Program-made: the position numbers and the translations under genes
Shown here: positions 25,401 through 37,141 of the stretch, in pieces
Layout of the letters: every line of letters starts with the position of its first letter
Numbering within the stretch: position 1 is the first letter of the stretch
Assembly (NCBI GenBank): GCA_944990035.1
Contig: CALYLX010000093.1
Coordinates: 186,001-250,000 of the forward strand
DNA length: 64,000 nt
Source: Clitopilus passeckerianus
Taxonomy: Eukaryota; Basidiomycota; Agaricomycetes; Agaricales; Entolomataceae
Reading direction: 5' to 3'
The notes under the pieces: generated by a model
Database searches by the model: none
The model's input: the letters and a program-made list of their open reading frames with translations, nothing else
What the model was told of the DNA's origin: nothing

Positions 25401-28400
25401 AGGCAGCACAACTCACAGTCGAAGCAAAGAATTTGAATTAACTACCCGGTGCCAACTTCTGCATTATTGTTAGCGACGATCTCTACCCCGCACTCAGGCA
25501 TTGTATACGAGATGATAATACAGACTGAGCAGATTCGCTGAATAAACCGCAACGGTAAAGCTACATGATGACATCCACTGGCCTGAACTAGAGTGCGATA
25601 CTCATGCTACTAGCATCAAAGGGGTAACGCTTACTTTTTCTCGTCCAGTTCACCTCGTACTTACGGCCGAAAATCTTCGACAGATGCTCGTTGTCCGGCA
25701 AAGTCAAGCTCTGAGGCTTAAATGTGCCTCGCACGTTCTTTCGGTGGCATTTAGATCAAGGAATATCCATTGAAGGGAATCGCGCATAACCTCCCCGACC
25801 AACCCACAACACTCGCAGGATGAAACTGTGGGGAAGGCGGGGCGGCTGACAGCTACCCCACATTCATATGGAAGAGCTTCGTGCCTCTTGATCGAGCATC
25901 TAATCTCTCAACTGCTGGTGATGGCCTTGACGGTCCCCTGGAATTGACTTTGGGTTTGGTCGATCAGAAAACTAGTAGACAGTCGAGAATTTCCGTTTTC
26001 CTAAAACAGGCGCACCTGATTCAGACACTGAGCTTGCTAGAGGCCATTCAGGGCTTCAATGTAGATGTAGATGCGATGTATGTGTACGGAGCATGTGTCT
26101 GCCTTCATTATGCACCTATCGGGACATGATTTTCCAGAGTTCTTCCTTGTGCACGAAAAGACTCTCCATGAGTCGGATTCACAGCGAGATCATTTCAAGG
26201 TTGGGAATCCTGTTGGTAGTCAAGCACTCCCGCTGTGCCGATATGCAATAACGCAGGCATTTGTTCGAGTTACCGACCTCTTTGACCTTAACCTCAACCT
26301 CGAGACCACCAAAGGTTTGAAGGAAGATGTTTGGGAGACATATATCTCCTTACGGATAGAACCCAAATCGATCAGGATGGTCATTCTGTTTTAGGACTAG
26401 CTATTAGTCTTCGCGGAGTTAGCCTAATCTTCAGACAGTGGGGTCTTTTCGTGGTCTCCCATGCGATGCACTGCATGAAGCACGATGTCCAAGAAGCAGA
26501 AATGTCCAGGGTTCTGATGCTCTCTTCGATAGAATGCCTTGGTCTATATGGGTTGGCTAGTACACGGTACTGTGAGGTACTCGATTCGAAGACCAAGCCA
26601 CCTATTGTATCGGGAGCGGTCCCGGCAAGTTTGAGGGGATCTCCAACTTACGGTATCTATACGGCATCAAATGACATCAGATAAACACACTACGAATCGA
26701 GTTTGGTCGGCCCCGCAGGATGGACTGTGAGCATTAACAAGTGGCGATAAAGAAATAAGGACTACTTCGACTCTCCCGAGTGTAGCAGAAGCTCTACTGC
26801 AATGAAAAGGATTGGGTTGGCGGAGATAAGGAGCCCCTCTCTTGCAAAAATTGCCACCAACTAGACTGGAATTTCATGAAGAAGCCACGAATTCTCGGTA
26901 CGCCAGAACCCAAGTAGATGAGAGTTCCTTTCGTGTGAGTTCTGTTTGGAGACTAAGAGTTCCTCATTGTTTAGCCAACCAAGAAAGGATGCCTCAGGAG
27001 CCAGGAACCACCGATGGAGACCGGGAAATGAAGGAGTATGAGAAGCTCACGCTTAAGTTTGTTTTCACGGTAGATCTTTCATGTGGTTTCTTCCCACTCC
27101 CTCGTAAGTATACGCTCGTATACGATAACAGGAATGTGGGGATTGCTTATTGGGAATTGTTCTACAGTGATCGAAATTATGAATAAGTATTGAATAAAGG
27201 GCTCCTCACCAGTCCGAGTCGGGCTGAGCCCTTTGAAGCACATACAATTCACAGCCAATGTCGTCGGCCTGATTCAGGCCATCTGTCAATCAAGGTGGTA
27301 CCGGCAGTAGTGGCGTCCGAAAGCCGGCTCGCCAGACGGCTGGATAAGAAGTATTCATGGCCATAACTGCATGAAGGACAGATGTCGAAATCCAGAGTAG
27401 CGCTAGCCATTGCCGTAGATGTCTACAAGAGATCATAATTGGATAGCGTAGTTGGAGAAGTTTGAGGATGAATCTTTGAATACCGAGCCTTCAACTTGTG
27501 CAAACTTGAAGATCCTGGAAAGATCAGAAAAACCATCGAAGATCAAATGAATTAAGTTATGCCAGAGGACCCCGAGGACTCCAGAAGCTGGATTAAATGC
27601 GACTAATCGGTAGGCGAGTCGCCAGTATTGGACTAGGAAAGATCAGGTATCTCCAGGGTACCGCTACGCGGCTGGATAGCAGACATAGTAACGTCGGCGA
27701 TTGCCCCACACCTGAGTACGGCAGAATGGACCGAGTCGCCGAGCCCCTGAGAAAGCTTGGAGGATCATTGTTGCCCAGCGTAGACGTCGGCGACTGACTA
27801 ATGATCAAGGAGAGAAGCATAATGAAGTTGGTGAGAAGGATTCGGGAGAGTTGAGAATTCGAACGTCTAAACCATAGCCAAGAGGCTCCCATCGTTCCTC
27901 GACCAGAACATATCAGCCACAATGCCATGACCTGTGGCGGTATCAGGAAGGGAGCCGAGATGCACGAGCTGGAGATTTCCGGGAGAATCAACCAATGGCG
28001 GCGTTCGATGTAAATCTCTATCTTAAAAGTCGACGAAAGGGGGTTCAATGCAAGTGGCTCTGTGAAGCGCATGGGATAAACTGAAAGAAGCCTACCATAT
28101 TCCCCAGGTACAACTCGAGAACTCCACACACCCAACTTCACCATATAGACGGTATGCTTCTCCAAAAGAGGTAGGTAAGAGGGGAAGGAGCAAGTAAACG
28201 GACTTTGGGGAGGGCAGCCTCAGCATTCCCCAAGATGCTCGAATTTATATCGAAAGCCCTGGCAGGATAACCGGCATATCATAATCATCCTATTGGATAT
28301 CAGCTATATCAGCAATACCCATCTCCTCACCTGACGAGGGGGAAGTGGTCAGCAGAGCCACGGCTGATAGGGCAATCAACAGCAACCAAGTCATGAGAGG

Positions 28401-29051
28401 CGTGCGGCTTGGAGACTAAGGACGCAGGCATATCTTGTGAGCTCTTTGCGATTCATTTCGATAGTGGCGAAATGGCGGGTGATCAGTCAGGTGAGCGACC
28501 AGTTGACTGCCTCGCTCCAGAAAAATTAATTCGTCAATGGTGTCTCGGTTTCTTGTGGCCTTTCGATGGCCACTTTATAGCATCCTGAAAATAGTTTCTG
28601 AATAGTCTAGCGTGGTCGCCTATTGGTTCTCGAGCTTCGGGAGCAGAATGAGCAAAAGTTCGTGAAAGCATCCGGCTGCCAAGCCCTGAGAGTGGCGTTT
28701 GCAGGTTTGGCATTGGCCATGTGACCGCGTTGAGCGGTGTTCATTCAGAATCCATGCAGACGAGTTAGAGATGAATGCTATGGTCCCTTGCAGACCCTTA
28801 TTCAGAGGGTTTCGGCAGCCATTTCATCGCGGTGGTCGAATGGAGGCTGAGATTTACTCTCGTTGGGCAGTCCTGGACGGATAGTGGAAAGCTCGATATC
28901 CATTGAGCGGGAGCGGGAGATCAGGGTTACAGCATCATAATACACTTGATTACAGAGTTGTTATAGTAGGATAGCAAAAGGACGGGAGATTAGCGAGCGT
29001 TCTATGGGAGTAGAGAAATGGGAAAGAAATATAAATACACATTCTAATACA
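22463..29051. other. Gene-poor region downstream of the bHLH gene
   Basis: About 6.6 kb without a gene I can support. The first ~500 bp are probably bHLH 3' UTR. The longest frames (24569-25069 minus, 166 codons; 27593-28165 minus, 190 codons without an ATG start; 26842-27186 plus) show no recognisable domain or consistent splice sites. They may be chance or relics of decayed genes or transposons. Confidence 0.4.
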
Positions 29052-32026
29052 TCATATCCACCCAGGATTCCTTCCAGCGCGTACAGCGTCTCCGGGCTTG
29101 AGGTGCGATGAACCTGTAGGCTGCTTAAACCGTTCATCCAGACTGAAAGAACCCGTGCTATTCGAGAACCTCGATTGGCCTCGATGATCTTTCCTCCTGA
29201 GCGGTTCTCTAGGCTCAGGGGCGCGTCTGGGGACACCCGTCATTTGCGAATACAAAGACGGCGCAGAGATCCGACTCGTTCCATCCACCGAACGACGGCT
29301 CCTGCTCGCAGAACGCCCCCGCTCGTCGTGGTGTGGGTGGAAGTCCTCATGGAAGGTCGGTACAGGATGGATGGTGCCCCTCACAGGCGAGGACGAACGA
29401 GAATGGTTATATCCTTCGATAAGCTTCACCATATCCTGATCATGGTTATTGACGTGATAGCCTCCGGGAGCGGTTTCCACAGGGGTACTGATCTTCCTCA
29501 GCCCAGTCTCCTCATCGTCATCGCGGTAAGACTCCATCCGATGAATCGAAACGCGCTTGCTCTTCTTGTGCCCAAAGAACTTCTCCCCGAACCTAAGCAG
29601 CCTCCACTTCCAATTACTCCCGCCTGCAGGTCTGTCAAATCGCGGTGAAGCAGCAAACTCGGCTGTTTTCTTCGCCCTCTGCTTCCGTGCACGGCGGCGC
29701 CAGCACCAGATGATCACGACGAAGATGAAAGCGCAGCCGAGTGCCATGAGTAGGATCTGCCACCATTCCAAAGCCGGTGTCTTGTTCTTCGTCGGGGTAG
29801 AAATGCCGGTAATGGTAGGCAGCGGTGTTCCGCTGCTCGTTCCGGAAGGTTGAGGCACCTGTATGAGGTCTGACAGACATACACCCAATCCAGGAAGAAC
29901 CGTCGCAGTCGAGGACGACGACTGGGCTTGACAATTCGCTGAGACACATCGGCCTGTACGAAGAACTTGCGTGGAGCTCGAACAGGCGAGACAGTTGTTA
30001 GGTCCAGGCCCGGAGCAGCTGGAACAGCTGTCGTCGCAGGGCTGGCAGGAGGAAGATATGGAGTCGAAGTATTGGTTCTTGCTGCAGGTAGGTAGGCAGC
30101 GGCCGCCTGTGAGGACTGGCCTGTTGGGTGGGCATCCGGTGCATTGGTTGAAGTTGCTGCCGGAACAGGTAGAGCAGTCGGGATGGCAGGGAAGGCAGGA
30201 GCCGGATGAGGTAAAGGTGTTCGAGGGGCAGGTAGGGACGCATTTGCCGCTGGAGGCAAGTTGGTTATTCGGGCATGTTAGGCAGAAAGTGGCTGCGCCT
30301 GCACAGGTGCCGCATGACTGATCACAAGCTGAAGGAGGCATCTGTTAGACACAGTAGGAGGAAGAGAGCAGAGACACGTACGAAGGCAAGTAAAATTATC
30401 TTGCGAAGATACAAAAGTCCCCGACGGACAACTTGCTAAGCACTTCCCATTCGACAGAAAAGTACCAGGGACGCAAGCCGTGCACTGAGCCTGGCTCACA
30501 GTCGATGCCGCGTTGAAGTTCGGGATCCTACAAGCCGTACACTTGGCGTCACAAGCTACCATCCTGTCAGCATTTGAAAATCCGCCACTAAAACAACACA
30601 GCGCCCACCTTCACATTCCCTCTTATTATTGTCAGCAATCAAGTTTGTCCCTTGACATATCCCATTATTGTCGGCTGACACACATGCCCCGCCAAGTGTG
30701 AACGTCCCAGATGCACACCGCGAGCAGTCACCAGCGGTACCACCCGTGCAAGTCTCGCAGGCGGAGTTACATGGTGAGCAGTTTACTCCACCACCGAAGC
30801 TGCCGTCTGGGCATACCTGGCCGGCGGAAGTAGCTTGCCTCGGTGGGTTGCATTTGGTGCGATCGTTGGGATCTTGAGTGAAGCCTTGCTTGCAGGCCGT
30901 ACAGACACCAGTCCCATCTTCACAGTTGTTACATCCGAGTTGGCAAACTGTAGTTCAAGGTCATGCAAGTCAGTCAAAGAGGCTTTGAGTTTCGAGGAAT
31001 AGACTTGCCTTTGCAATCCCCGGTTGAAGTCAGGAAGAACCCACTCTCACACTTCGCACATGCAGTCCCGTTACTTGCAGTCGTGAACCCCGCATTGCAC
31101 GTACACTGCCCGTTGCTTCCGCATACCCCGTTCAGACAGTTACATGTTGATGGGGCATTAGCCACAATAGCCTGCAGGCACCTCCCACTCCCCGAAATCC
31201 CTTCATCACAAGACGCACAGTTGTCGGGGCAAGCTTGACAGTTGGACCCAAAAAAGCCTTTGGAGCATGACTCGCACGATGTTCCGGTGAATCCTGTCTG
31301 ACACTGACAGGTGCCCGAAGCGGTACAAACACCAGCCCCAGAGCAGGAAGGCGAACATGCAGAGGATTGCATGTCAACGAGGGATAGTGAGACTGAGCCA
31401 CCTTGCGGGAGCTGCTGGACATCGGGGATGGAATCCCAGATAATCGTCCGTAGATTTGAACTGGTGTTGGACGAAGAAGTCGCCAAGGCGATCCATACGT
31501 TCGAGGAAAGCGCTAAAGAACGAGCAGCGAGTGGGGTAGAGGCGTTTCCGGTGGGTGCCGTAGGCAGTGGTGTAAACCCTGGTTGACCAGCGTATAGACG
31601 ATCGGAGTAGATTGCTAGGCCAGGCTGAAGGGCTAAATCGAGAGGCAACGAAGAGCTCTCGTTAAATCCTGGTGAAGGTGATAAGGAGGCAGATGAGGAT
31701 GTTAGGATATCGTGTAGAAGTTGGGGGTTTGTGTCAGAGGCGTATTGGCCAGGTAGGAGACGAAGGGTTGTCTGTGCTCCAGGCGCAGACAGCTGGGCAC
31801 CAACTGAGTCGGGTTAGTTACATTGACCAAGGTAAGAAAGTGAAAGTCGTACTGGTGGTGTTGGAATAGCCTTGTAGGCATTGCCCAGGAATACATAGAA
31901 CAGTGGAATTTTGTTGAGCGACTGCAAAGAAAGCTCAGCAATTTCCTAGAGTCCTTCGATATATATTTTCTTACACGTAATTCGGGCTGATAACCAGGTA
32001 ACAGCCAGGAGGGTGGTAATGATCAT
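29052..32026 (-). CDS. Cysteine-rich EGF/furin-like single-pass surface protein
   Basis: This looks like a cell-surface protein with a secreted cysteine-rich head. The ATG at 32026 starts a signal peptide (MIITTLLAVTWLSA). The next exons carry VAQQNSTVLCIPGQC and a domain without cysteines that includes LLPGQYAS. A long series of EGF-, laminin- and furin-like repeats follows, such as CTASGTCQCQTGFTGTSCE, CLNGVCGSNGQCTC and CHPDCSTCSGSNFNQCTGCP. After the last repeat comes a Ser/Thr-rich stalk, one membrane helix (WWQILLMALGCAFIFVVIIW) and a basic stop-transfer patch. The cytoplasmic tail of about 180 residues is rich in Ser and Arg. The repeats resemble growth-factor-receptor cysteine-rich domains, but there is no kinase domain. 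Such proteins are widespread in Agaricomycetes, with unknown ligands. Several short introns fall between repeats. Confidence 0.85.
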
Positions 32027-32744
32027 CTTGGAAGGCGTAAGGAACGAAGGGGTGGTCGGGGAGAAAGAAAAAGAGACGATGTCGAGGCGACAAGGGTGCC
32101 CGCCCTAGAAGAGCGCAGTGTTGACTCGAGCCCTTTAGCAATGACCATTGTTTTTTGTTGTTGGCTTTCCATTCTTCAGCGTCGCTGCGCTACCCTGTGA
32201 GGAGAACAATAAAGTGGTCAGGGGCACGTGGCGTCGCGACGCGTCGCCTAATTACGAGTCTGGAGTGATAACGTAAGAATCGAACTATAACAGTTGAATC
32301 GCGACATCGCTGAAAAAACACGGAGTTTAATTTGTTAAGTCATTTTCTCTCGTTGCCATTGGCTGTAAAACCATTTCGCGTTGTATTTTCGTCGTTGTCT
32401 TGGCAAACAATTGAAAAAGGAAACGTTTCCTTTCCCGGCCTGATTTATTGATGGAAATAGTGATGGCATCTTTACGACAAGTGAACGCCTCAAGCGACCC
32501 TATCTGCGTTAATCTCCCATGATTGGGGCCCTTTTGAACCCAATGAACGCGACTTTTGAATACTCATATGCCTCGTTGAAACTAAGCCTAGGCTATTTTA
32601 TCCTCTTACCGGACGGCAGGTCGTCCTGTTCTCGAACTTTTAGGCGGCCCAGTGTTTGGTCAATGTTTTCGTCAAAAATTTCAGCCTTTCTCGATCATGG
32701 CTGTTGGATACTAGTATGAGAGCTTCTGCACCACCTCCTCCGTC
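32027..32744. other. Intergenic region upstream of the surface-protein gene
   Basis: About 0.7 kb that should contain the promoter of the minus-strand cysteine-rich protein gene. An AT-rich patch lies near 32310-32420. Nothing else is recognised. Confidence 0.4.
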
Positions 32745-33535
32745 ATAGCACCACGACTCCCACCGGGGGTCCTGTCGAAGATCGTCCTTTCTGTTTATCT
32801 TCGCGATCCAGCGACGCCCAGAACTCTTTCAAGTTCGACGTGAGCCCTAGTCCATTCTACCTTTCACCACGCAAGCCGTGCGATTTGTCCTGTATGGAAA
32901 GACATTGAATTGTCTGATCCCGTTGAAATCGAACGATTTTACGACCTTTTATTTCATCACGACCAGAGTTTCTCCGCCCAGATCAAACATATTTCTATCC
33001 ACTGCGTCGGTTTTGCGGAAGCATCAGCCACCCTCCTAGTTCAGAGCATGGCATTCAGACGTGCCGTTCCTCTTTCCATCTGACTTGTCGGCTGCCCTTT
33101 GTCCACCATGGAATCATCTATGCAGTTTATAACCGGTCTGGCTTTGGAGCGTGTTCAGTTTAGCAAACTTCCCCTCGTACCCTTCCTTAGCTTATTCGAA
33201 CAACTCACAGATCTCTTTCTCATCGACTGCTTATACGGCCGCCTTGGTGGTTGTGGAAGCATCTTACTGCCGTCGCTCACTCAGGCTCATTTCCATTTTC
33301 GCCACGCCCAACGCGCAGGCGCTGCTGTAAGAGCAGGTGGTCTGGTACAGTGGCTTGCCACTCCAGGGATTCACTGGCAACCATCTCCATTGCAAGTGTT
33401 AGGATGCTTGTCTATCGAGAACAGTCAAGTCAATGACGTTTCCAACACCTTGACAGAGGTCTCTTTGACCCTCCGCGTCCTGACGCTCAGCATTCAGCTC
33501 GGCCATTCGCATGCGGATGCCGCACTTAGTCCAAG
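32745..33535 (+). pseudogene. Decayed F-box protein gene of a separate lineage
   Basis: Remnants of an F-box/LRR protein occur in order but in different frames. First is an F-box-like start LPPGVLSKIVLSVYLRDPAT near 32755. Next is PVWKDIELSDPVEIERFYDLL near 32900, typical of basidiomycete F-box proteins, followed by FSAQIKHISIHCVG and a stop after RRAVPLSI. Last is a leucine-rich stretch LVPFLSLFEQLTDLFLIDC near 33175-33230. Stops and frame changes interrupt the series and I see no good splice sites to explain them, so it appears to be a pseudogene. Its F-box differs from the five related paralogs downstream, which begin with a conserved PELHICII-type motif. An alternative is a multi-exon gene whose junctions I failed to see. 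Confidence 0.5.
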
Positions 33536-34316
33536 GTGTCACAACGAGAAGGGGTGTTACCTAAGGGGAAGAAAAAAAGGGCCAAAGGCCGGCCACAGAC
33601 TCGTATTGCCGGGCGGCTCCGCTTGCCACGGCCCTCTACCCACACGTTCGGGTGTTTGGTGAAACTTGGCAAGAGCCTCCAAGGAGTCCGAATAAGGCTC
33701 CTGCGCGAGTCCTTTTCTCCGGTGCCATGCAATTTCACTTACGTCTGTTGAACTCATAATCCGTGGAACATCCGTTGGGAACAAAATTAGATGGCCAGTC
33801 CGGTAAGAAACAGACAGCAGACCTCAAAAGAACATGCCACATTTGTAAGAGTTCGTGGAAATTCTGGCGTAAGCTCAACGGACCGCGCAGTGGTGTGAAA
33901 TGGAATCAGGTTCCCAGGAAATCCTCGGGCGACTCGCACACTTCGAATAGACTGTGAGCGCAGGCTATTCGGATGTTCAGGAATCCGCAGTCGGACGATA
34001 TAAGTTTGAGCATAAAAAAGTATTGTGTTTGTTCTACGCAAATACAAAATATGAAGTGAGATTACATGATTGGGAGGGGAGATGTCCCCAGCCCTAGAAT
34101 ACAGCGAGAGTTGAATCTCGAAGCTGTATGGAATAAATAGATGGAAGGAAAACAATAAATAAGCGAATGAAGTATCATATAGAAACTAGTATCATATAAG
34201 AAATGTCCAAGCGTCCGTAATATATCCCTCACAACATTGACCTATCTACCATTGTTTTTTTACCACCAACTTGTGGCTCGCCTCCAAGTTCGGCAGCCGC
34301 GACCTGAACTCCGATT
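33536..34316. other. Spacer between F-box pseudogene and F-box cluster
   Basis: About 0.8 kb. A GC-rich segment near 33570-33730 differs in composition from the AT-rich sequence that follows at 33990-34250. No gene or clear transposon structure is seen. The AT-rich part is probably 3' flank of the minus-strand F-box gene. Confidence 0.35.
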
Positions 34317-35506
34317 CTAGAGATTCCACATTCTTGATATTTTCCTCCCCAGTGGCATTGCACATAATATCACCACCTTTCCCCAAGATTCAAACTGCTT
34401 ATTCAACGACAGAACTTCATCAAGCAACACCCAATCAAAGTTGTCGAAGAAAAACACCTGTTCTTCTTCCCTGCTAACAGAAACGGCGGACAAGAAATCA
34501 ATGCCTATCGTATGGATTGACGGAGAGTTGATTGAATGCAGAAGGCGTCGCAGCCAATTGCAGGGGAAAGGTTCATACTCTGGGATGCATATCGATAGAA
34601 TTGTCAGACCCGTTAAATTGACGTTATTAGCCAGGCTAAGTGTAAGATCTGGCGTCATGATATACGTATGTTAACGGGGGGAAGCAAAATCAAGCCCGAA
34701 ACTGGGTACCCACCATCGATATGATCCACTCTGGGAAGAACCGCGTCCCCAATATCGAGCGAAAGAGTTTTCAGGAAGGGTCCGACGTGGTCGAGTAAAT
34801 GGGCGACTAGCCTGAGCGACAACCCTGGCCCAGTTAGGGTCAGCGATTGTAGATGGCATGGCCTCGACAGAATTTGCCTCAAGATGAGGTCAATACCGGG
34901 TCGCATGTCCAACTCGAGCTCTTCTAGGGCCTCTAGATTGATCCGTCTCCTTTCTTCGTGGTTGTGAGGGCCGCCTTCCAGCATTGTGACATCTGAATGC
35001 CTCACAGCAAGCTTCTTCAGGCTGTCAAACTTTGACATCCATTGCATCAGAGCGTCTGCGCCAGGGAAACGGATGTGAACCAACTCGAGAGTCGACACCC
35101 TCGTAGATGATAGGAGATCCTCACGGATCACTTCGCTGAGTCCACCTACATCAACGGAACGGAACGTAAAGCGCTTCAACTCCAGGGGAAACCTTAGGAG
35201 GAGTTCGAGAACCAGGTTGTAAATTGGAAGCTGGCTGGATAGGGGCCCTAAGCCCCAGAGCTCGAGGATTTGTACATGTGGAATGGTAAAGCATCGCGGT
35301 GCTTCTAAGAGCTTGCGGAGCTTTTCAAGGCGCCTGAGTTTGACATAGCGGACTGTCAACCGTCGCACCGACCAGTAGGTATGTATGGCAGTGCGATACC
35401 AGGATTTGGAAACTAGTGAGCAGGTCATCAACGTGCTGCCATCGTCAACCAGTTTGCAGATGATCCAGATGTGAAGTTCTGGAGGGAGCGCCCAGGCAGC
35501 CGGCAT
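34317..35506 (-). CDS. F-box/LRR-like protein, cluster paralog 1 (C-terminus frame-shifted)
   Basis: F-box proteins are substrate adaptors of SCF ubiquitin ligases; this one probably has degenerate leucine-rich repeats for target binding. It begins MPAAWALPPELHIWIICKL, an F-box, followed by LMTCSLVSKSWYRTAIHTYW, then LRR-like segments (VSTLELVHIRFPGADALM, LKTLSLDIGDAVL). A 65-nt phase-1 intron (34649-34713) sits at the same place as in the other paralogs. Exon 2 has LRRLLHSINSPSIHTIGIDF and FFFDNFDWVLLDEVL. The predicted product is 374 residues. The conserved family tail (SEFRSRLPNLEAS) is present in the DNA at 34270-34312 but in the wrong frame, so this copy ends early with an unrelated tail. 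It may be a recent pseudogene or a variant with a changed C-terminus. Confidence 0.75.
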
Positions 35507-35878
35507 CTTGTGGGAGATCGTCTACAAGTCGTGGCGAAGTGGCTTGATATATCAAGAGCAGGTGTAGGTGCACACAAAAGGGCTCAATGTGATTATGATC
35601 TGGTTTTTGTGACCAAGATGACGGCTGTGCTGTGTCCACTCCATGATGGCATGAGTATGGGGACTCTCGGGGATTTAGGGCCGGACAAGGCCGTCGAGGG
35701 AAAAACAGAAAGGTTTGAAGATCGAACAGCACCCGTGGACGTCAACTGAACTTACTGAACGGATTCTCGATTATGCCTTGGGCTCTGGAGGTCCTCAATA
35801 AGCAGTAAGAGGCCTAAGTACAGATGTTTGGTTTAGCACGGTAAACGATAGCTGACCTAAGTATCCTAACGGCCAGCG
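35507..35878. other. Intergenic spacer between F-box paralogs 1 and 2
   Basis: Promoter of paralog 1 and 3' flank of paralog 2, both on the minus strand. No other feature is seen. Confidence 0.5.
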
Positions 35879-37141
35879 TCAAAACAACCAGGCGTCCTCG
35901 TCCACCAGCAACAACTTGCCGCTCGCCTCCAACTTCGGCAAACGAGACTTGAACTCTGACTCTATATCCTCTTCATTCAGTATACCGTAATTTTCCTGGC
36001 CCATGTATACTTCCACCATCTCCAAGGAGTCGAAGAGTCTGTGCCTTGGCAAGACTTCGTCGAGTACGTCCCACTCAAAGTCATTGAAGAAATATTCTTC
36101 TTTCCTATCGTCTTCGGAAAATCCTGGCGTGAAACCAATGGTTACAACCCGAAGCAATGGGGAGTTGATCGATTGGAGAATGTATCGCAGCCAGTCGCAG
36201 GGCCAATGTCTATCCCGCTGGAGGGCAATAGTTCCAATTTCCAAGTACCTCAATCTCACATTACGGCTGAGATCAACTTGCAACTCTGTTCGTCAAATTA
36301 GCTACTAAACACTTGTAGAAAGACTGTAATGTATACCTATCATATCAGATCCAGAAAGCTCATCGTTATCAAATGCAAGAAAGTCCAGGCTTGGTCCAAT
36401 GAGGTTGAGTAACTCTGCAGTGAGTTGGAAGTCAGATTTAGTGGGGGCCAGGCTCAGAGAGCGTATATGTAGTGGCGGTGACAGGGCCTGTCCGGAACGA
36501 AGGTGTAATTCGGGTTGCAGGTCGAAGTCGATTTGTGCTCGTAAAGGTGAGTCGAATTGTCTCCTTTGCTCATAGTTCCAAAAGATAAGATCTGGTGCCT
36601 GTCTAAAGTAGGACTTCGCCAGTCCAAACTTCCGGAGATTGCTGAAACTTGAGATCCATTGAATTTCCGTGTCATTGGGGAATGTGGTACCAATGAGCAT
36701 GACCGAGCTCAAGTTCTTGAACAATGAGAAGCCGTGGAAGACGTCATCACTGAGTTGACAGAAATCAAGGTACTTGGTTGAAAGGTGCTTCAACGCAAGA
36801 GCAGACCTCTGAAGGGCCGCCAATGTATCGTTGAGTGTTTTGTAGGCAGATGCCTGATTGGGCGCCGGCACCCACAGGCATTCAATATGTAGACACTGTA
36901 AGTGGGGGATAAAGTGGCATGTCGGTGTCTCTATAAATTCAAGGAGCCTTTCAACACGGGTGAGGCTCCCTCGGTGTCCGATATCAACACACAGATGTCG
37001 GTCCGACCAGAAGGCATCCATGGCGGCGGGATACCAGAATTTGGAGACAAGTGAGCAGGCCAACAATGTGAGATCATCGTTTAATAGTTCAGAGACGATG
37101 CAGATGAGAAGCTCTAGAGGGAGAGTCGGAGCGGCTGACAT
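35879..37141 (-). CDS. F-box/LRR-like protein, cluster paralog 2 (403 aa)
   Basis: A putative SCF ubiquitin-ligase adaptor. The start at 37141 gives MSAAPTLPLELLICIVSEL, which aligns with the start of the other paralogs. The F-box continues LLACSLVSKFWYPAAMDAFW. The middle holds LRR-like repeats (LKHLSTKYLDFCQLSDDVF, IQWISSFSNLRKFGLAKSYF). A 51-nt phase-1 intron lies at 36286-36336. Exon 2 reads LRYLEIGTIAL, then ILQSINSPLLRVVTIGFTPG and EYFFNDFEWDVLDEVLP. The conserved tail SEFKSRLPKLEAS is in frame and the protein ends DEDAWLF. All joins are consistent, so this copy appears intact. It is more diverged from paralogs 3 and 5 than those are from each other, and it resembles paralog 4. Confidence 0.82.

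Noticed and set aside
27593..28165. 190-codon minus-strand frame as a membrane protein gene
   Set aside because: It begins at TTG rather than ATG, has no recognised domain, and lacks supporting exons.
33570..33790. GC-rich segment as a transposon or SINE inserted next to the F-box pseudogene
   Set aside because: No terminal repeats, target-site duplication or pol III boxes could be shown.
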